Position numbers and translations under genes: made by a program. This document shows positions 6,011 through 7,525 of a DNA stretch of 7,525 nt, in pieces. Each line of letters starts with the position of its first letter. Within the stretch, counting starts at the first letter, position 1. The notes under the pieces are model-generated. The model saw nothing but the letters and a program-made list of their open reading frames with translations, searched no databases and was not told where the DNA came from. This stretch comes from SFHK01 sp045538305. Lineage in GTDB: Bacteria > Bacillota > Clostridia > Christensenellales > Aristaeellaceae. The stretch lies in contig JAZSRC010000011.1 of the NCBI GenBank assembly GCA_045538305.1, positions 1 to 7,525 on the forward strand. The letters are read 5' to 3'.

Positions 6011-6670
6011 TCAAAGCTTATTGAGCAGGTTGGCGGTTTTTATTCCGCGCAGTCTTCGGATCATCCGAACGCTGTCGACATCCGGCGCATGGTCCGTTTC
6101 AATGACCATTACCGCGTCGCCGCCGGCATTCCTTCGAAAAACCTGCATGGTAGCGATATTCACATTCAGCGCTGCAATCAGGCTGGATACATTGGCGATT
6201 ACACCGGGGGCGTCCGTATGAGAAATGACAAGCGTATCCATGGCGCCGGTAAACGAAACGGTAAGCCCGTTCAACTTTTCAACGCGAATAGCGCCGCCAC
6301 CGACCGAGCATGCGCAAATGCTTACCTGCCCGCCGTTTTTTCCCCAAAGGGTGATATCCGCCGTGTTCGGATGCGCGTCCGGAATATCCTCCAGCACAAA
6401 TTCGTATTCAAAGCCCGATTGCTTTGCAATTTCAAGGCTGTCCCTGATCCGAAGGTCGTCGACGGGCATGTCCATAAGGCCGGCAATCAACGCCTTATCG
6501 GTGCCGTGCCCTTTATAGGTTCGTGCGAACGAACCCGACAGCACAATTCGCGCCTTTTTCGGCTCATCATCCAAAAGCCGATACGCTGCACGGCCGATTC
6601 TGACCGCGCCCGCCGTATGGGAACTTGAAGGCCCGATCATAACAGGGCCGATAATATCGAATATATTCAA
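6011..6670 (-). CDS. sdaAB: L-serine dehydratase, iron-sulfur-dependent, beta subunit (TTG start)
   Basis: Partner of SdaAA. The 219 residues begin with the conserved NIFDIIGPVMIGPSSSHTAG (2-21), whose SSSHTAG forms part of the serine site in the family. A beta-lobe follows (GSFARTYKGHGTDKAL, 46-61) and then a C-terminal ACT domain (about 146-217, starting DTLVISHTDAPGVIANVSSLI), a regulatory or dimer-forming module that in related enzymes senses amino acids. The start codon is TTG (6668-6670): the - strand has GGAGGT eight bases upstream, and the family's invariant N-terminus begins right there, whereas the next ATG (Met11) would cut into it. It is the first gene of sdaAB-sdaAA-RCC1, driven by the promoter at 6694-6723. 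The TTG start may lower translation, but the strong ribosome binding site would offset that. Confidence 0.95.
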   Translation of the reverse strand: MNIFDIIGPVMIGPSSSHTAGAVRIGRAAYRLLDDEPKKARIVLSGSFARTYKGHGTDKALIAGLMDMPVDDLRIRDSLEIAKQSGFEYEFVLEDIPDAHPNTADITLWGKNGGQVSICACSVGGGAIRVEKLNGLTVSFTGAMDTLVISHTDAPGVIANVSSLIAALNVNIATMQVFRRNAGGDAVMVIETDHAPDVDSVRMIRRLRGIKTANLLNKL

Positions 6671-6678
6671 ACGAATCC

Positions 6679-6684
6679 ACCTCC
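6679..6684 (-). promoter_or_regulatory. Ribosome binding site for the TTG start of sdaAB
   Basis: GGAGGT on the - strand, eight bases from the TTG at 6670. Its strength and spacing, with the conserved N-terminal sequence, decide in favour of the non-ATG start. Confidence 0.8.
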
Positions 6685-6691
6685 GATATCC

Positions 6692-6726
6692 CTATTGTAT
6701 CACGCAATGATGGTTTAAAACAATAG
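6692..6726. repeat. Inverted repeat spanning the sda promoter
   Basis: CTATTGT (6692-6698) is the perfect reverse complement of ACAATAG (6720-6726). Directly inside the left arm, ATCA (6699-6702) and TGAT (6708-6711) form a second four-base pair of arms around CGCAA, leaving an eight-base bulge (6712-6719). It could be an operator or a weak hairpin at the end of tag transcripts; there is no T-run, so an intrinsic terminator is unlikely. Confidence 0.5.
6694..6723 (-). promoter_or_regulatory. Promoter of the sdaAB-sdaAA-RCC1 operon
   Basis: On the - strand TTGTTT (6718-6723) and TACAAT (6694-6699) are separated by 18 bases. Transcription would begin near 6687, leaving a short leader of about 17 bases. 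Both elements overlap the arms of an inverted repeat (6692-6698 and 6720-6726), so a regulator binding the repeat would directly block the promoter. Sits in the 66 bases between tag and sdaAB. Confidence 0.62.
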
Positions 6727-6736
6727 CTGCCTGTAT

Positions 6737-7324
6737 TCACTCGTCAATGATTTCGCCGCCAAGCAATTGAAAGCCAAAGCAGCTCTGTTCATGATCGTTC
6801 ACCATTCCGGCTGCCTGCATATGGGAGTACATGACCACCGGGCCAAGAAACTGAAAGCCTCTCTTCTTCAGATCCTTGCTGATGCGTTCGGACAGCGGCG
6901 TTTTACTCGGCATGTTCTCCCGGTTTGACGGCATGATCAGCGTTTTTCTATCCGTAAATCGCCAGAAATAGGCTGAAAATGAACCGAACTGCGCCTGTAT
7001 TTCCATAAACCGCGCAGCGTTATTTACCATGGCGCGGATTTTTGCTTCGGAATGAATGATCCCGGGCGCAGATAACAGCGACGATATCTTCGCATCGTCA
7101 TACTTGGTAATTGCGCGGTAGTCAAAGCCGTCAAACACCGTTCTCATGGTCTCGCGCTTTTTAAGCACCGTCATCCATGAAAGGCCGCACTGCATGACCT
7201 CCATCGTTAGAAATTCAAACTGCAGGCTGTCATCATGCAGTTGAACCATACCCCATTCTTCATCGTGATATTTTTGCAAAAGCGCATCGCCAAGGCACCA
7301 CCGGCAGCTGATTATTTCAGTCAC
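6737..7324 (-). CDS. tag: DNA-3-methyladenine glycosylase I (GTG start)
   Basis: Tag excises 3-methyladenine from alkylated DNA in base excision repair. The 195-residue protein is close to the usual length (E. coli 187). Conserved features are CRWC (7-10), KYHDEEWG (18-25), FEFLTMEVMQCGLSWMTVLKKRE (36-58), KTPLSERISKDLKKRGFQFLGP (about 141-162) and MYSHMQAAGMVNDH (165-178). By comparison with E. coli Tag the zinc ligands are all present (Cys7, His20, His178, Cys182), as are the base-pocket residues Tyr19, Glu42 and Trp50, so it should be active. The start is GTG (7322-7324) with AGGGGT (7333-7338, - strand) eight bases upstream; the motif CRWC begins six residues in, as in homologues. It has its own near-consensus promoter just after the rRNA terminator. 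No terminator follows before the sda promoter. Confidence 0.95.
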   Translation of the reverse strand: MTEIISCRWCLGDALLQKYHDEEWGMVQLHDDSLQFEFLTMEVMQCGLSWMTVLKKRETMRTVFDGFDYRAITKYDDAKISSLLSAPGIIHSEAKIRAMVNNAARFMEIQAQFGSFSAYFWRFTDRKTLIMPSNRENMPSKTPLSERISKDLKKRGFQFLGPVVMYSHMQAAGMVNDHEQSCFGFQLLGGEIIDE

Positions 7325-7351
7325 CAGAAATCACCCCTGCCCGTTTGCAAT

Positions 7352-7380
7352 ATTATACCCGATATCCACGGATTTGTCAG
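7352..7380 (-). promoter_or_regulatory. Sigma-A type promoter for tag
   Basis: On the - strand CTGACA (7375-7380) and a perfect TATAAT (7352-7357) are 17 bases apart. Transcription would start near 7345, about 20 bases before the GTG start. The -35 element lies just three bases after the T-run of the rRNA terminator. Confidence 0.82.
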
Positions 7381-7383
7381 CAC

Positions 7384-7420
7384 AAAAAAAACAGGGAACC
7401 GTTATCTCTAACGATTCCCT
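7384..7420 (-). terminator. Intrinsic terminator of the rRNA operon
   Basis: On the - strand AGGGAATCGTTA (7409-7420) pairs with TAACGGTTCCCT (7393-7404) around the tetraloop GAGA. The result is a 12-bp stem with one wobble, followed by G and eight T residues (7384-7391). It begins a few bases after the 5S 3' end, so it should end the rRNA transcript and insulate tag. Confidence 0.93.
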
Positions 7421-7425
7421 TTGGA

Positions 7426-7525
7426 ATCCGGCGACGTCCTACTCTCCCGGGCCGTTTCCAGCCAAGTACCATCAGCGCTAAGAGGCTTAACTTCTGTGTT
7501 CGGGATGGGTACAGGTGGTTCCCTC
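7426..7525 (-). rRNA. rrf: 5S ribosomal RNA, 3' portion (5' end outside the window)
   Basis: The - strand reads GAGGGAACCACCTGTACCC, then CATCCCGAACACAGAAG and TTAAGCCTCTTAGCGC, then GATGGTACTTGG and GGGAGAGTAGGACGTCGCCGG: the conserved loop B/C, loop A-side and 3' helix sequences of bacterial 5S rRNA. About 100 of the expected ~117 nucleotides are visible, with some 18 at the 5' end missing. The 3' end is placed at about 7426 by comparison with Bacillus 5S and may be off by a few bases. The direction and following terminator suggest it is the last gene of a 16S-23S-5S operon lying to the right. Confidence 0.95.

Noticed and set aside
5984..6628. 214-residue + strand frame opposite sdaAB
   Set aside because: sdaAB on the - strand carries all family motifs; this frame resembles nothing recognisable.
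6671..6736. Riboswitch or T-box leader ahead of the serine dehydratase operon
   Set aside because: The predicted leader is only about 17 bases, too short for any known riboswitch; no T-box sequence is present.

Overview
The window looks like chromosomal DNA of a Gram-positive Bacillota, most likely a Clostridia-type anaerobe, with moderately high GC. The support is strong AGGAGG-type ribosome binding sites, near-consensus sigma-A promoters, a two-gene [4Fe-4S] L-serine dehydratase (sdaAB/sdaAA) and a BclA-like collagen protein next to a glycosyltransferase, as in spore formers. The genus cannot be told from this sequence.

Left part (1-1808, + strand): the 3' end of a collagen-like surface protein gene (Gly-X-Thr repeats, then a compact C-terminal domain), a hairpin terminator, and a family 2 glycosyltransferase with a TPR-like tail. 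The pair is best read as a glycosylated surface or spore-coat filament protein and its modifying enzyme. Middle (1853-4001, + strand): upp (uracil salvage) with its own promoter, then a membrane-anchored phosphodiester glycosidase-domain protein and a small two-helix membrane protein whose GTG start lies inside the glycosidase gene.

Right part (3998-7525, - strand, read from right to left): the 3' portion of a 5S rRNA with a strong rRNA-operon terminator; tag (3-methyladenine DNA glycosylase I) with a promoter right behind that terminator; and an operon sdaAB-sdaAA-RCC1-repeat exported protein from a promoter lying within an inverted repeat. The operon meets the + strand small membrane gene tail to tail, with the two stop codons sharing the tetranucleotide TTAA.

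Most genes are recognisable housekeeping functions. The less ordinary parts are the collagen/glycosyltransferase pair with a terminator between them, the exported RCC1 propeller tightly coupled to serine dehydratase, and the overlapping glycosidase/small membrane protein pair. I see no CRISPR array, insertion sequence, prophage, tRNA or recognisable riboswitch. No gene-free stretch exceeds 300 bases.
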